This document shows positions 55,291 to 64,000 of a stretch of 64,000 nucleotides of DNA, one piece after another. This DNA is from Novosphingobium sp. 9 (GTDB lineage: Bacteria > Pseudomonadota > Alphaproteobacteria > Sphingomonadales > Sphingomonadaceae). Under the pieces are notes generated by a model that was not told where the DNA came from, did not search any database, and saw nothing but the letters and a program-made list of their open reading frames with translations. Made by a program: the position numbers and the translations under genes. The number at the start of each line of letters is the position of its first letter. Position 1 is the first letter of the stretch. The stretch covers positions 2,542,501-2,606,500 of the forward strand of contig NZ_CP022707.1 in assembly GCF_025340265.1 (NCBI RefSeq), read 5' to 3'.

Positions 55291-55773
55291 ATGACTGACT
55301 TCGCGACTCTGCCTTACCGCCCCTGCGTGGGCGTGATGCTTGTCGATGCTTCCGGCAAGGTCTTCGTCGGCAAGCGGATCGACAACCGCGAGGGCGATTT
55401 CTGGCAGATGCCGCAGGGCGGCGTCGACGAGGGCGAGGACCTCAAGGACGCGGCGCTGCGCGAACTGTGGGAAGAGACCGGCGTTCGCGAAGAGAATGTC
55501 ACCATCCTGTCCCGCACGCGCGAGGAGCTGCTCTACGACCTGCCCGACGAGTTGATAGGCAAGCTGTGGAAGGGGCGCTATCGCGGCCAGCGCCAGACCT
55601 GGTTCCTTGCCCGCTTCGACGGCACCGACGAGGCCATCGACCTCGAAGCCCACAAGCCTGCCGAATTCTGCGAGTTCAGGTGGATCGAGCCCGACCTGCT
55701 CCCCGAGCTGATCGTGCCCTTCAAGAAGCGCGTCTACCGCGCCGTGCTCGACGAGTTCCGGGCGCTGATCTGA
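55291..55773 (+). CDS. rppH: RNA pyrophosphohydrolase RppH
   Basis: This is a 160-residue Nudix hydrolase. PYRPCVGVMLVDASGKVFVG opens the protein; the Nudix box GGVDEGEDLKDAALRELWEE continues TGV with all catalytic glutamates. KGRYRGQRQTWFLARF and FKKRVYRAVLDEF match RppH, which removes pyrophosphate from the 5' end of mRNA to start decay by RNase E. The ATG at 55291 is clear. A large inverted repeat follows. Confidence 0.94.
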   Translation: MTDFATLPYRPCVGVMLVDASGKVFVGKRIDNREGDFWQMPQGGVDEGEDLKDAALRELWEETGVREENVTILSRTREELLYDLPDELIGKLWKGRYRGQRQTWFLARFDGTDEAIDLEAHKPAEFCEFRWIEPDLLPELIVPFKKRVYRAVLDEFRALI

Positions 55774-55826
55774 ACAGGAACGGCAAGGGGGCATTTCGGA
55801 GCTGCCCCTTCCCCGGCTCCCCTCTT

Positions 55827-55894
55827 CCGTTCGTGTCGAGCGTAGTCGAGACACCGCAGCGCTACCGTGTCTCGACTACGCTCGACACGAACGG
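55827..55894. repeat. Perfect 28-bp inverted repeat (REP-like) between rppH and the TPR gene
   Basis: Left arm 55827-55854 begins CCGTTCGTGTCGAGCGTAGT; right arm 55867-55894 is its exact reverse complement. The 12-bp spacer is CGCAGCGCTACC. It sits between convergent genes and could form a strong cruciform or a bidirectional RNA hairpin. The sequence family is, to my knowledge, widespread in sphingomonad intergenic DNA; copies elsewhere cannot be checked here. Confidence 0.9.
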
Positions 55895-55967
55895 ATTAGG
55901 GTCAGCGGCCCTCCACTGTCAGATAAACCGGCCCAATCTCAGGTAAATCGGCGCCGCTGCGCCTCGA

Positions 55968-56477
55968 TCAGTTGTCCGTGACCGCAGGGCGCGAGACAGC
56001 CCCGGCATCGACCGCCATCTTGGGTGCAGTCGCCCCACGCGCAATCGCTGCCGTTACCTCGCGCGTGCCTGCGCAGTCCTTGCCGCACAGGTTTTCCAGC
56101 CGCGCCAGCGAAGCCCGCGCCTTGTCGGTCGCGCCCTTCTCGGCCAGCGTCACGCCTTCGCCCGAAATCGCCGCGAGATTGCGCGGATCGCGGGCCAGCG
56201 CATCGCGATAGTAATGCAGCGCCTTGCCGGTCATGCCGGTCTCGCGCGTGGCACCTGCCAGCGCGACCAGCACGGTGGCGCTGCCCGGCTGCACCGTCAG
56301 CGCGGCTTCGTAAGCGCTCACCGCACCATCATGATCCCCCGCAGCCTCAGCCGCCCGACCCTGATCGAGCAGGCTGACGACACGCGGGTCGAGCGTTTCG
56401 GGCGGCACCGAAAGCGAAACGGAAGACGTCATCGCGATCGCGAGAGAAAGTGCGACGGCAACGGGGGTATAGCGCAT
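55968..56477 (-). CDS. Exported TPR protein
   Basis: This 169-residue protein has a signal peptide (residues 1 to about 22) and two to three TPR units (LLDQGRAAEAAGDHDGAVSA and KALHYYRDALARDPRNLAAI). Two cysteines (NLCGKDCAG) could form a disulfide. The start at 56477 has an excellent AAGGA site seven bases upstream; an ATG 12 codons earlier has none. It is 49 bp downstream of rsmB in the same direction. TPR proteins of this type are scaffolds; the partner is unknown. Confidence 0.8.
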   Translation of the reverse strand: MRYTPVAVALSLAIAMTSSVSLSVPPETLDPRVVSLLDQGRAAEAAGDHDGAVSAYEAALTVQPGSATVLVALAGATRETGMTGKALHYYRDALARDPRNLAAISGEGVTLAEKGATDKARASLARLENLCGKDCAGTREVTAAIARGATAPKMAVDAGAVSRPAVTDN

Positions 56478-56526
56478 CAACAGGTCCTTGGCCGAGGGCG
56501 AGATCCTCTTCATGACCGAAACGCTA

Positions 56527-57692
56527 TCATAGCCTGACGAAGCGTGCGACGAAAAAGCCGTCGGTTCCGTCATGGGCCGGAGACAATCGCATGCCGTCTC
56601 CGCGCGGCGTTCCGGCGGGGAGATGCGGCAGCTCCGCACGCCAGCCCGGATGCTCGGCCAGGAACTGCGCAGCGCGGGTCCGTCCTTCGGCGTCGAGCAG
56701 TGAACAGGTCACGAAAATCAGCCGTCCGCCCGGCTTCACCAGCCGCGCCGCAACACCCAGCAGGCGTTGCTGGATCGCGGCATAGCGCTCGATCTGGGCC
56801 GGTGTCAGCCGCCAGCGCGCCTCGGGGTTACGACGCCAGGTGCCGGTGCCCGAACACGGCGCATCGACCAGCACGGCATCGGCGGCACCGGTGAAGCGCG
56901 CCAGCGCCTCGCCCTCGCGATTGGGGTTGAGCAGCACGGTCTCGACATTGGCCACGCCTGCCCGCTCAGCGCGCGGCGGCAGGCGTTGCAGGCGGGCGCG
57001 GTCGGTATCCGCCGCGATCAGCGTGCCGCGATTGTCCATCGCTGCGGCCAGAGCCAGCGTCTTGCCGCCCGCCCCTGCGCACAGGTCGATCACCGTCTCT
57101 CCGGGCCGCGCCGCCACGACCTCGCAGGTCAGCTGCGATCCGGCGTCCTGCACCTCGATCCGGCCCGAGGTATAGGCCTCGCTCTGTTCGATGCGGGTTT
57201 CGGGGGATAGCGCAGGCCATGCGCCGCCGCGACCGGCTCACCGCCCTCGGGCACCGCGCCTTCGCGCAGCGGATTTACACGAACGTCCAGCGGCGCACGA
57301 TCGAGCAAGGCTGCGGCATCGGCGCCGGAAACCCCGCTCGCCGCCAGCGCCTCGACCAGCCAGTCGGGCGCGATGCCCTCGCTGGCGATCATGTCCCCCG
57401 CCGCACGCGGCGCCGGGGCATGGCGGGAGCCATCGAACAGCGCCGCCAGCGCTTCATCGCCCTGCGCGACCCGCAGCATCGCCGCGCGGCCCGAGACCGG
57501 CACTTCGCCGCAGGCACGGATCGCGCGATAGGCCAGCTCGCGCACGGCACGGCGGTCTCCACTACCCGCCCAGCGACGGGCGCGGAACCACTCGGTAATC
57601 AGCCTGTCGGCAGGTGCCCCGTTCGAGCGGGCGGCGACGATCACGAGGTCAAGCACCTCGATCGCCGCCTGAACACGCGCGGCGGGGGTCAT
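56527..57692 (-). pseudogene. rsmB: 16S rRNA m5C967 methyltransferase RsmB, broken by a single-base frameshift
   Basis: Two overlapping frames make up the family's full length, about 390 residues. The first (RVQAAIEVLDLVIVAARSNG, RRAVRELAYRAIRACGEVP) has the NusB-like domain and the start of the catalytic domain up to GLRYPP. The second resumes VQDAGSQLTCEVVAARPGET and holds SAM motif I DLCAGAGGKTLALAAAM, DAPCSGTGTWRRNPEARW with one catalytic cysteine and FVTCSLLDAEG with the other. Adding one base in the run 57202-57206 joins the frames as YPPETRIEQSEAYTSGRI. As all catalytic motifs are intact, a sequencing error is likely. It is followed by a TPR gene. Confidence 0.85.
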
Positions 57693-57705
57693 GCCCGGAC
57701 TACTT

Positions 57706-59169
<1,464 letters not shown>

Positions 59170-59234
59170 CTAAATCTTGCGGGGGAGAATCGTGGCGAGC
59201 CATGTAATCAAAGATACCGCCAGAGGCTAGACCC

Positions 59235-60854
59235 TCATTTCGCGTTTGCGGCAGGGGTGGATGCCCCGATTGCAATGCCAGTTGCAGCGGCAGTTGCCGG
59301 GGACGCGGGCACACTGTCGGAGGTCGTGGGCGAATAGCTTTGCGCATCGCCGAACCAGCGTCCCAGCGCGGTGAGCATCCGGGTGTCGTCCGCCGCCCCG
59401 CCCAGCGGCCCCAGATGCGCCACATCGTCGATCGGGCGATGATACGGCCCCTCGAAGAAAGCGCGCAGACGCGACAGTTCGCCATAGGCCGTCGTCACCA
59501 TCACCGCAGGCACATCGTGCTGGAGCAGCGCCCAACCATCCTGACGGCGCACATATTCGTTGGCGTCGTTATTCTGGACGATCTTCACCTTCTGCGCCTT
59601 CGCCACTTTCTCGATCTCGGGATCGAGCGCCGTCATCCCGCGCCCGACGATGGCGAACGGTGTGCCGTGCGGGGCGATCGCGGGCGAATCGATGTTGAAG
59701 GCCGCCACGAAGCGATCGAGCGGGATCGGCGGATTGTCGGCAAAGGCATGGGCGCCCAGCAGCCCGGACTCCTCGCCCGTGGTCGCCATGAAATAGATAT
59801 CGCGATCGAGCTGCGGCCCCCTGGCAAGCTGGCGGGCGACTTCGGTAAGCGCCGCAACGCCACTGGCATTGTCGACCGCACCGTTGCAGATCCGGTCCGG
59901 CGCGCCCGCCGCCGCACATTCGCCGAAGTGATCCCAATGCGCCAGAAACAGCACTGCGCCCTGCGAGGGATCGCGCCCCGGCAGCTTGCCGATCAGGTTA
60001 TGGGTATGGATCGTTGTCTCGGTCGTCGTCGCCTCCAGCGAGACCGCAATATCCAGCACGCGCGGCACGAAGCCCGGCGCCGCGGCTTTCGCTTCCAGCT
60101 TCTGGAGCGAAAGGCCTGCGTGGGCGAGCAGTTCGGTCACGCCCTCGCGCGTGGCGTAAGCCTCGATATCGCTGTCGAGCCCCTCGTCGGCCAGGGCATA
60201 GCCCGAACGCTCGCGGCGCGCCGCCACATCGGCCAGCGTGCGATGCCCGTCGAGCACGGTCAACACCGCCGCCGCGCCCTTTTGCAGCAGCATGTTCTGA
60301 CGACTGCCGTCCGTACCGTCGCCATCGAGCAGCAGCGCCACGCGCCCCGCCAGTTCGGCGCGGGTCAGCTCAGCCCCCTGCCCATGCCCGACGAACAGCA
60401 ACGGCGCGCTGCTTACCATCGCACGCTTGCCCCAGGTCAGTGCCAGAACGGACTTGCGATCGAACGGCACCGCCCGGCCCTTGCGCCAGAAGCGTGCGGT
60501 GGAAACGGCAGGCTCGCGCACCAGCAGCGTCACCGGCGCGAACCACTCGTTACCCGGATCGTTGGTGCCCGAGACGAGGCCGATATCGAACCATTCCTTG
60601 CCGAGATAATGGAGCGTCTTCGTCTCGCCCTTCGTGCCCGGCTTGCGACCGTCGAAGTCATCGCTGGCAAGCACGCGAATATCGGCGAGCAGACGCGCTT
60701 CGATATCCCGGCTGTCCTTGTCGATGCGCGGACGGGCAGAAAGCGATCCGCTCGCCGTCAAGGCCGCGGCAAGAACCGCAACAGCAAGTGCACGCAGCCC
60801 GCGCCTTGCGGTGCTGCCGAAATACTGCCCCTTGTTGCCCGTATGCCCTCGCAT
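59235..60854 (-). CDS. M28-family metallopeptidase with PA domain
   Basis: This 539-residue protein has a membrane/signal segment at residues 17-40. The PA (protease-associated) insertion lies around residues 130-210. Zinc ligands of family M28 are visible in FLAHWDHFGEC, GAVDNASGVAALTEV and TGEESGLLGAHAFA; a further pair is in the C-terminal part (FEGPYHRPIDD). It acts as an aminopeptidase on exported peptides; the specificity is unknown. The ATG at 60854 is the best start. It precedes guaB by 74 bp on the same strand. Confidence 0.88.
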   Translation of the reverse strand: MRGHTGNKGQYFGSTARRGLRALAVAVLAAALTASGSLSARPRIDKDSRDIEARLLADIRVLASDDFDGRKPGTKGETKTLHYLGKEWFDIGLVSGTNDPGNEWFAPVTLLVREPAVSTARFWRKGRAVPFDRKSVLALTWGKRAMVSSAPLLFVGHGQGAELTRAELAGRVALLLDGDGTDGSRQNMLLQKGAAAVLTVLDGHRTLADVAARRERSGYALADEGLDSDIEAYATREGVTELLAHAGLSLQKLEAKAAAPGFVPRVLDIAVSLEATTTETTIHTHNLIGKLPGRDPSQGAVLFLAHWDHFGECAAAGAPDRICNGAVDNASGVAALTEVARQLARGPQLDRDIYFMATTGEESGLLGAHAFADNPPIPLDRFVAAFNIDSPAIAPHGTPFAIVGRGMTALDPEIEKVAKAQKVKIVQNNDANEYVRRQDGWALLQHDVPAVMVTTAYGELSRLRAFFEGPYHRPIDDVAHLGPLGGAADDTRMLTALGRWFGDAQSYSPTTSDSVPASPATAAATGIAIGASTPAANAK

Positions 60855-61060
60855 GGTCGTTCTATAAGCGCATTCCATCGCACTTGTCAGGCATGCAACT
60901 GCCGTTTTGCGTTGCATGGAGTGCGCTTCGCACTCGGTCCATCGCATTTTGCGTCCCGGCAGCGGGACGGGAGCAAAAACGGCCCGCAGGGATTACAGCG
61001 CGACCGGGCTCGGCTAGAGTTCCGATCACAGGGTCAGGCAGATCAGGCGGGGACACGAAT

Positions 61061-61954
61061 ATGCGGCTCAATCAGTTCAATCCGGCGAACATTCGCGTCA
61101 GTCAGGGTGAAGGCGGCGGTGGCGGATTTCCCGGCGGTGGCGGCGGCAAGCTGGGCTGCGGCACGCTGGTACTGGTGCTGATCGGCGCGGTCGTGTTCGG
61201 CGTCGACCCGCAGCAGATGCTCGGCACGATCGAGAGCGTCCAGACCGCGACGCAAGGCGGCAGCGGCGGCCAGTCGCCTACCTCCTCCGCTCCGGCGGCA
61301 GGCACCACCGACGTCACAAAAATCTGCACCCAGAACGCCTATGCGACCGAAGCCTGCAACGCGCTCGATTCGCTCAACCAGACCTGGCAGCCGCGCTTTC
61401 AGCAGGCCGGCATCGCGTTCGAGCAGCCCATGCTGTACTTCTACAACGGCACCAGTCGGTCCGGCTGCGGCGTGGCGCAGGCGGCGATGGGGCCATTCTA
61501 CTGCCCGGCCGATCAGGGCATCTGGATCGACACCAGCTTCTACGACGAACTTCAGCAGCAGCTCGGCGCCAAGGGCGATTTCGCGCGATATTATGTCATG
61601 GCCCATGAATATGGCCACCACGTCCAGCACCTGACCGGGCTCGACACCAAGGTCCGCCGCGAACAGCAGGCGAACCCGCAAGCCGCCAATTCGCTACAGG
61701 TGCGCATGGAGCTTCAGGCGGATTGCTATGCGGGCGTCTGGGCCGCGCGCAACCGCGATCTGATCGAGCCGGGCGACATGGAGGAAGGCATGCGCGCCGC
61801 CAGCGCCATCGGCGACGACACGCTGATGCGCAATGCCGGGCAGGCCGTTAACGCCGAGCGCTTCACCCACGGCACCAGCGCCCAGCGCATGGAATGGCTC
61901 AAGCGCGGGCTCGACACCGGGAACGAGGACGCCTGCGACACGTTCGCCTCATGA
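61061..61954 (+). CDS. Neutral zinc metallopeptidase (YpfJ/KPN_02809 family)
   Basis: This 297-residue protein has a glycine-rich N-terminus (EGGGGGFPGGGGGKLGCG), then one membrane helix (TLVLVLIGAVVFGV). A secreted domain follows with the zinc motif MAHEYGHHVQHLTG and the ligand glutamate probably in MELQADCYAGVWAA. Several cysteines are spaced for disulfides. The family is annotated as putative neutral zinc metallopeptidase, and its substrates are unknown. It starts with ATG at 61061 and is divergent from the M28 peptidase gene. Confidence 0.9.
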   Translation: MRLNQFNPANIRVSQGEGGGGGFPGGGGGKLGCGTLVLVLIGAVVFGVDPQQMLGTIESVQTATQGGSGGQSPTSSAPAAGTTDVTKICTQNAYATEACNALDSLNQTWQPRFQQAGIAFEQPMLYFYNGTSRSGCGVAQAAMGPFYCPADQGIWIDTSFYDELQQQLGAKGDFARYYVMAHEYGHHVQHLTGLDTKVRREQQANPQAANSLQVRMELQADCYAGVWAARNRDLIEPGDMEEGMRAASAIGDDTLMRNAGQAVNAERFTHGTSAQRMEWLKRGLDTGNEDACDTFAS

Positions 61955-61992
61955 GACAGGGTGCGGAACCGGTTGGCCGGCTAGGAGACAAT

Positions 61993-62634
61993 GTGACTAC
62001 CATGCGCAAGTTCGTCGGTGCCGCGGGGGGCGCGGCTGCCGCTCTGGGGCTGCTTATCGCGCCTGCGGCCAGGGCTGCCGATCAGCGTCCGATCACCGAC
62101 CGCTCTCCCGATGCGATGGATGTCGCCAAGACCCCGGTGAACGATCTCAACCTCGATCAGCGCAAGATTCCCCAGTTGCTGATCGAGGCGGAAACCAGGC
62201 CCTACGACCGTGACGGCCTGAACAACTGCACCAGCATCACCGCTGCCGTCGATGCCCTCGACGATATTCTCGGCCCCGATCTCGACCTGCCGCAGGAAGA
62301 GCGCGACCGCATCAGCGCCACCCGCGTCGCGAAATATGTCGTCGCCTCGTTCATCCCGTTCCGCAGCCTCGTTCGGGAAGTCTCCGGCGCACGCAAGCAC
62401 GATGACGAAGTAACCGCCGCGATCCAGGCGGGGCTGGCCCGGCGCGGGTTCCTCAAGGGCCTTGGCGAAGCGCGCCACTGCGCCTACCCTGCCTCTCCCG
62501 CCACGCCAAAGGTGATCGCGGCCTACAAGGCGAAGTTCGAGAAGGAAGACCGCGAAAAGGCCGCGAAGAAAGCCAAGGCCGAACAGGCGGACGCCGCCAA
62601 GAATGAAGAGCGCAAGGCCCGCTCGCCCAGCTGA
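61993..62634 (+). CDS. Hypothetical exported protein
   Basis: This 213-residue protein has a signal peptide (VGAAGGAAAALGLLIAPAARA, cut here to its ends: start VGAAGG, end PAARA). The mature part has VAKTPVNDLNLDQRKIPQLL, then a compact conserved segment with cysteines (LNNCTSITAAVDALDDILGP, GEARHCAYPASPATP) and ends in a Lys/Ala/Glu-rich helix. AGGAG is five bases before GTG at 61993, fixing the start; ATG at 62002 is an alternative. It follows the zinc peptidase by 38 bp. I do not recognise a function. Confidence 0.65.
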   Translation: MTTMRKFVGAAGGAAAALGLLIAPAARAADQRPITDRSPDAMDVAKTPVNDLNLDQRKIPQLLIEAETRPYDRDGLNNCTSITAAVDALDDILGPDLDLPQEERDRISATRVAKYVVASFIPFRSLVREVSGARKHDDEVTAAIQAGLARRGFLKGLGEARHCAYPASPATPKVIAAYKAKFEKEDREKAAKKAKAEQADAAKNEERKARSPS

Positions 62635-62636
62635 CG

Positions 62637-63017
62637 TCAGACGGGCTTCCTCTCAGCGCACCAGTACGCCCACCAGCACGGCGGCGCAGACCAGCACCAG
62701 AAAGCCGTTGAACCCAGCAGCAACCATGTCGGCAGGCGCGCCATGTCCGTGCGCGGCCTAGGCACCGCGCCACCGATCTCGCGCCAAACGCCTGCCACGA
62801 AGCAGAATCCTGCGAAGATCAGCAGGAGGACAGCCGTCGCCGTGGCCAGCCAGTGCGCGATCTCGCCATCGAGCAGCGCCTTCGCCCCCACGCCCGAGGC
62901 CAGCGCCGCCAGCCCGGTACGCATCCACGCGGCATACGTCCGCTCCGAGGCGAGCAGTGTGCGGTCCGCCGCCAGTTGCGTGCGGCGGTCCGTACTGTCC
63001 TTCGGGTCGCTCGCCAT
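62637..63017 (-). CDS. DUF202-family membrane protein with a probable C-terminal frameshift
   Basis: This is a 126-residue protein of the DUF202/YidH type: LAADRTLLASERTYAAWMRT at the N-terminus, then two membrane helices. The last 28 residues as read (STAFWCWSAPPCWWAYW) are an implausible Trp/Cys-rich tail. One extra base at the CCC 62713-62715 would give FNGFLVLVCAAVLVGVLVR and a stop at 62653, a normal third membrane helix. It is probably a sequencing or real frameshift. It is 11 bp downstream of the HdeD-like gene and likely co-transcribed. The function is unknown. Confidence 0.8.
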   Translation of the reverse strand: MASDPKDSTDRRTQLAADRTLLASERTYAAWMRTGLAALASGVGAKALLDGEIAHWLATATAVLLLIFAGFCFVAGVWREIGGAVPRPRTDMARLPTWLLLGSTAFWCWSAPPCWWAYWCAERKPV

Positions 63018-63028
63018 CGGTGATTATC

Positions 63029-63622
63029 TCAGAGCGGCAGGCCCTTGCGCATGTCGCGCGCGACAACCAGCAGGAACACGCCGCGCACGCCCAGCGTGAT
63101 CGCGACGATACCAGCCAGAAAGGCGAGGCTCACCAGCGGCCCTGCGAACATCAGGATCAGCCCGAGAAGAACGTCGAGCACACCCATGCCGATGCGCCAG
63201 CCGCGATCGTGACGCGCCTTGAACCCTGCGGCCAGTTGCAGAACACCCGTCACCAGCAGCCACACGCCGATGGCCCAGACCAGCGAGACCGCGCCCGCCA
63301 GCGGATTGAACAGCGAGACCAGCCCCGCGATCAGCGCGACCACGCCGAGCCCGATCTCGATCCAGCGCGCCCGGCTGGACATCGCGGTGAAGCCCGAAGC
63401 AATCGCCGCGATGCCGTAAAGCGTCAGCACCAGCCCGATCACGAGCCCGGCGGCGACACCCGCAATGGCCGGTTCGACCAGCACCGCCAGCGCGATCAGC
63501 AACAGAACGATCCCGTAGGCGAGCACCCAGGCCCAGCCGGAAGGCTCGCGCGCGGCGGCGGACACCAGCGGATCGGCATTGAGCGAGGGATCGAGAGTGG
63601 GGTCCATGTGCATCTGCACCAT
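63029..63622 (-). CDS. HdeD-family (DUF308) membrane protein
   Basis: This 197-residue protein has six predicted membrane helices arranged as three hairpins (WAWVLAYGIVLLLIALAVLV, GIAAIASGFTAM, WIEIGLGVVALIAGLVSLF, VWLLVTGVLQLAAGFKA, GMGVLDVLLGLILMF), matching the HdeD acid-resistance family; E. coli HdeD contributes to acid resistance at high cell density. The ATG at 63622 has CGGAG seven bases upstream. It precedes the DUF202 gene by 11 bp. The specific role in this organism is unknown. Confidence 0.85.
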   Translation of the reverse strand: MVQMHMDPTLDPSLNADPLVSAAAREPSGWAWVLAYGIVLLLIALAVLVEPAIAGVAAGLVIGLVLTLYGIAAIASGFTAMSSRARWIEIGLGVVALIAGLVSLFNPLAGAVSLVWAIGVWLLVTGVLQLAAGFKARHDRGWRIGMGVLDVLLGLILMFAGPLVSLAFLAGIVAITLGVRGVFLLVVARDMRKGLPL

Positions 63623-63807
63623 GCGCAATCTCCGATGGAATATGAGGTCGGTTCCCCACTGCAACGTCCATCGGCGCGCCGGGTTTCCGCGCTGCCCGAC
63701 ACAAAACATACCACCCACCATCCGAAATGCGCAGAAACACTTGCAGCCGGTTAGCGGCGTGTTAGCCTGAACGGCCATCCTCGGAAGCCTTGGGAGGCCA
63801 GCCGCAT

Positions 63808-64000
63808 ATGGAAAATCCGGGCACAACGCCTCTGGCCGCGCCGCATTCGGCGCCCTCCACCAGCACGACCTCGCTGGCCGATCTCCAGCGCGCCATGCTG
63901 GACACCACGCCCGACTGCATCAAGGTCATCGCGCCGGACGGCAATCTCGTCACGATGAACCGGGCAGGCTGTGTCGCACTGGGCGTCGATCCCGCATCCG
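63808..64000 (+). CDS. PAS-domain protein, start only (partial)
   Basis: The gene runs off the right edge after 64 codons. A Pro/Thr-rich lead (MENPGTTPLAAPHS) is followed by LQRAMLDTTPDCIKVIAPDG and NLVTMNRAGCVALGVDPA, the typical opening of a PAS domain in a sensor histidine kinase or similar regulator. GGGAGG lies about eight bases before the ATG. The output domain is not in the window, so its type cannot be told. It is divergent from the HdeD gene. Confidence 0.75.
   Translation, partial: MENPGTTPLAAPHSAPSTSTTSLADLQRAMLDTTPDCIKVIAPDGNLVTMNRAGCVALGVDPAS

Overview
The window is GC-rich, densely coded chromosomal DNA with the gene repertoire of an alphaproteobacterium of the order Sphingomonadales. 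The best guess is Novosphingobium or a close relative. This rests on CpdR beside an N-formylglutamate amidohydrolase, the lapA-pyrF-trpF-trpB-trpA-folC order, a SapC-family protein, a short-form PutA with a divergent Lrp regulator, and a CCUCCUCCC-motif small RNA. Most of it is core metabolism. I see no prophage, plasmid backbone, CRISPR array or classical insertion sequence.

Layout. 1-1741: a PaoABC-type periplasmic molybdenum aldehyde oxidoreductase, cut by the left edge. 1928-6107: putA and its divergent Lrp/AsnC regulator with a likely operator between them. 6358-8911: purB, a LapA-domain protein and pyrF. 9063-15774: tryptophan genes trpF, trpB, trpA and then folC, interrupted by a SIMPL protein, a lipoprotein, an outer-membrane protein and a DUF559 gene framed by inverted 36-bp repeats. 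15787-21056: a TPR-like protein, a broken AmpG-type transporter, an RluB with a very long basic N-terminus, RsmD and a small exported protein. 21228-30703: UvrD/PcrA helicase, carboxylesterase, ICMT-like methyltransferase, DEAD-box helicase, FAD-linked oxidase and SapC. 30704-34293: a structured intergenic region with a candidate small RNA, N-formylglutamate amidohydrolase, cpdR, tRNA-Val(GAC) and icd. 34657-40125: a Phd/YefM-PAS fusion, orphan tadE and tadG, a radical SAM protein, an ankyrin protein and a membrane protein. 40225-50979: dnaE, a diguanylate cyclase behind a leader ORF, lolD/lolC, purF, a short-chain dehydrogenase and a PilZ protein. 51014-64000: cfa, phrB, a PAP2 phosphatase, rppH, then a minus-strand block (M28 peptidase, guaB, rsmB, TPR protein), a zinc metallopeptidase, DUF202 and HdeD membrane proteins, and the start of a PAS-domain protein.

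How the genes fit together. Purine and pyrimidine synthesis (purB, purF, guaB, pyrF), tryptophan synthesis, folate, lipoprotein export (lolCD), RNA modification (rluB, rsmD, rsmB) and replication/repair (dnaE, uvrD/pcrA, phrB) are all represented. The regulatory layer includes CpdR, PutR, two c-di-GMP proteins (a GGDEF enzyme and a PilZ receptor) and two PAS proteins.

The most interesting items are: the DUF559 gene framed by inverted repeats inside the trp cluster, where the repeats seem to supply ribosome-binding sites; the candidate CcsR/cuckoo-type small RNA; the 15-codon leader ORF before the diguanylate cyclase; the Phd/YefM-PAS fusion; and the roughly 320-residue arginine-rich extension on RluB.

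Caution on quality: four genes (the AmpG-type transporter, tadG, rsmB, the DUF202 gene) are each broken by an apparent single missing base at or next to a short G or C run. That pattern looks more like sequencing error than four real pseudogenes.
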